A stretch of 6,605 bases of DNA from Treponema sp. UBA7590 (GTDB lineage: Bacteria > Spirochaetota > Spirochaetia > Treponematales > Treponemataceae), in contig DLKK01000109.1 of NCBI GenBank assembly GCA_002478955.1, positions 6,540 to 13,144 of the forward strand, read 5' to 3'. How positions within the stretch are numbered: position 1 is the stretch's first letter; every line of letters starts with the position of its first letter. This document shows positions 6,433 to 6,605 of the stretch, piece by piece. The notes under the pieces are model-generated. The model had not been told where the DNA came from, searched no databases, and was given only the letters and a program-made list of their open reading frames with translations. Position numbers and translations under genes: made by a program.

Positions 6433-6459
6433 CTATCGGAGAATGAAATAAAAACTTAA
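6433..6459 (-). promoter_or_regulatory. Putative sigma-28 (FliA-type) promoter for the SPOR gene
   Basis: Read on the complement, TTAAGTTT (6452-6459), an exact 11-base spacer and TCCGATAG (6433-6440) match the enterobacterial FliA consensus TAAAGTTT-N11-GCCGATAA at 13 of 16 positions, including the core CCGATA. The predicted transcript start (about 6426) leaves a leader of about 30 bases containing the AAAGGA ribosome-binding site. A nine-base A-tract (complement of 6464-6472) lies just upstream and could serve as an UP-like element. No good sigma-70 pair competes with it. Confidence 0.55.
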
Positions 6460-6492
6460 TGAATTTTTTTTTGTTTCAGTTTGAATGTTGAG

Positions 6493-6605
6493 TTTTATTG
6501 TGGAATTGAATAAAAGCGTAGTCGGACTTACAATTTGTGAAGATTTTGAGCGATAGAACCAATGAAAGTGCGAAGCACCCAAATTCTTACAAGCGAAGCG
6601 CGAGC
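6493..6605. other. Gene-free right end with small hairpins, possible intergenic repeat
   Basis: No convincing gene is visible here. GTGC-GAA-GCAC (6568-6578) and GCG-AAG-CGC (6593-6601) are small hairpins sharing the core GCGAAGC. CTTACAA occurs twice (6527-6533 and 6586-6592). Together these look like the edge of a dispersed intergenic repeat continuing past the window. Copy number cannot be judged from this sequence alone. Confidence 0.3.

Noticed and set aside
6485..6556. Short + strand frame of 23 codons
   Set aside because: It has no Shine-Dalgarno sequence and no recognisable motif, and lies in a stretch that looks like intergenic repeat.

Overview
The window looks like chromosomal DNA of a host-associated Treponema-type spirochete. 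It is moderately AT-rich. The folate enzymes read best as spirochetal versions. Beside folD lies a small outer-membrane barrel resembling T. pallidum TP0733, and from memory folD (TP0732) and TP0733 are also neighbours there. The lipoprotein has a relaxed lipobox (FTGC), and a sigma-28-like promoter fits a motile bacterium. This placement is inference, not a database result.

Layout, left to right. Positions 1-141 hold a promoter overlapped by a 25-bp near-perfect palindrome, upstream of folE2 (+, 142-924). folE2 and folD (-, 1017-1883) converge on a compact GC-rich structured element (929-1016). A short divergent region (1884-1976) separates folD from a two-gene + strand unit: a signal-peptide-bearing small beta-barrel (1977-2654) and, 19 bases later, a large lipoprotein (2674-4104). 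A run of nine G sits between these two genes, exactly where the second ribosome-binding site should be. That unit converges, with only 10 bases between stop codons, on a - strand pair: a SPOR-domain membrane protein (5517-6395, upstream) followed by a predicted 446-residue outer-membrane beta-barrel of unrecognised family (4115-5455). The last ~110 bases carry small GCGAAGC-centred hairpins and direct repeats and no convincing gene.

How the genes work together. folE2 makes 7,8-dihydroneopterin triphosphate from GTP, the entry step to folate. folD interconverts one-carbon forms of tetrahydrofolate. They are convergent, so they are not one operon. The other four products are all envelope proteins: two predicted outer-membrane barrels, one lipoprotein and one inner-membrane-anchored SPOR protein that probably binds peptidoglycan.

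There is no CRISPR array, transposase, phage gene, tRNA or rRNA. The most interesting signals are regulatory: the G9 tract (possible phase variation), a long start-codon hairpin on the 446-residue gene, a sigma-28-like promoter before the SPOR gene, the folE2 palindrome, and two possible dispersed intergenic repeats. I did not find a clear new multi-gene system.
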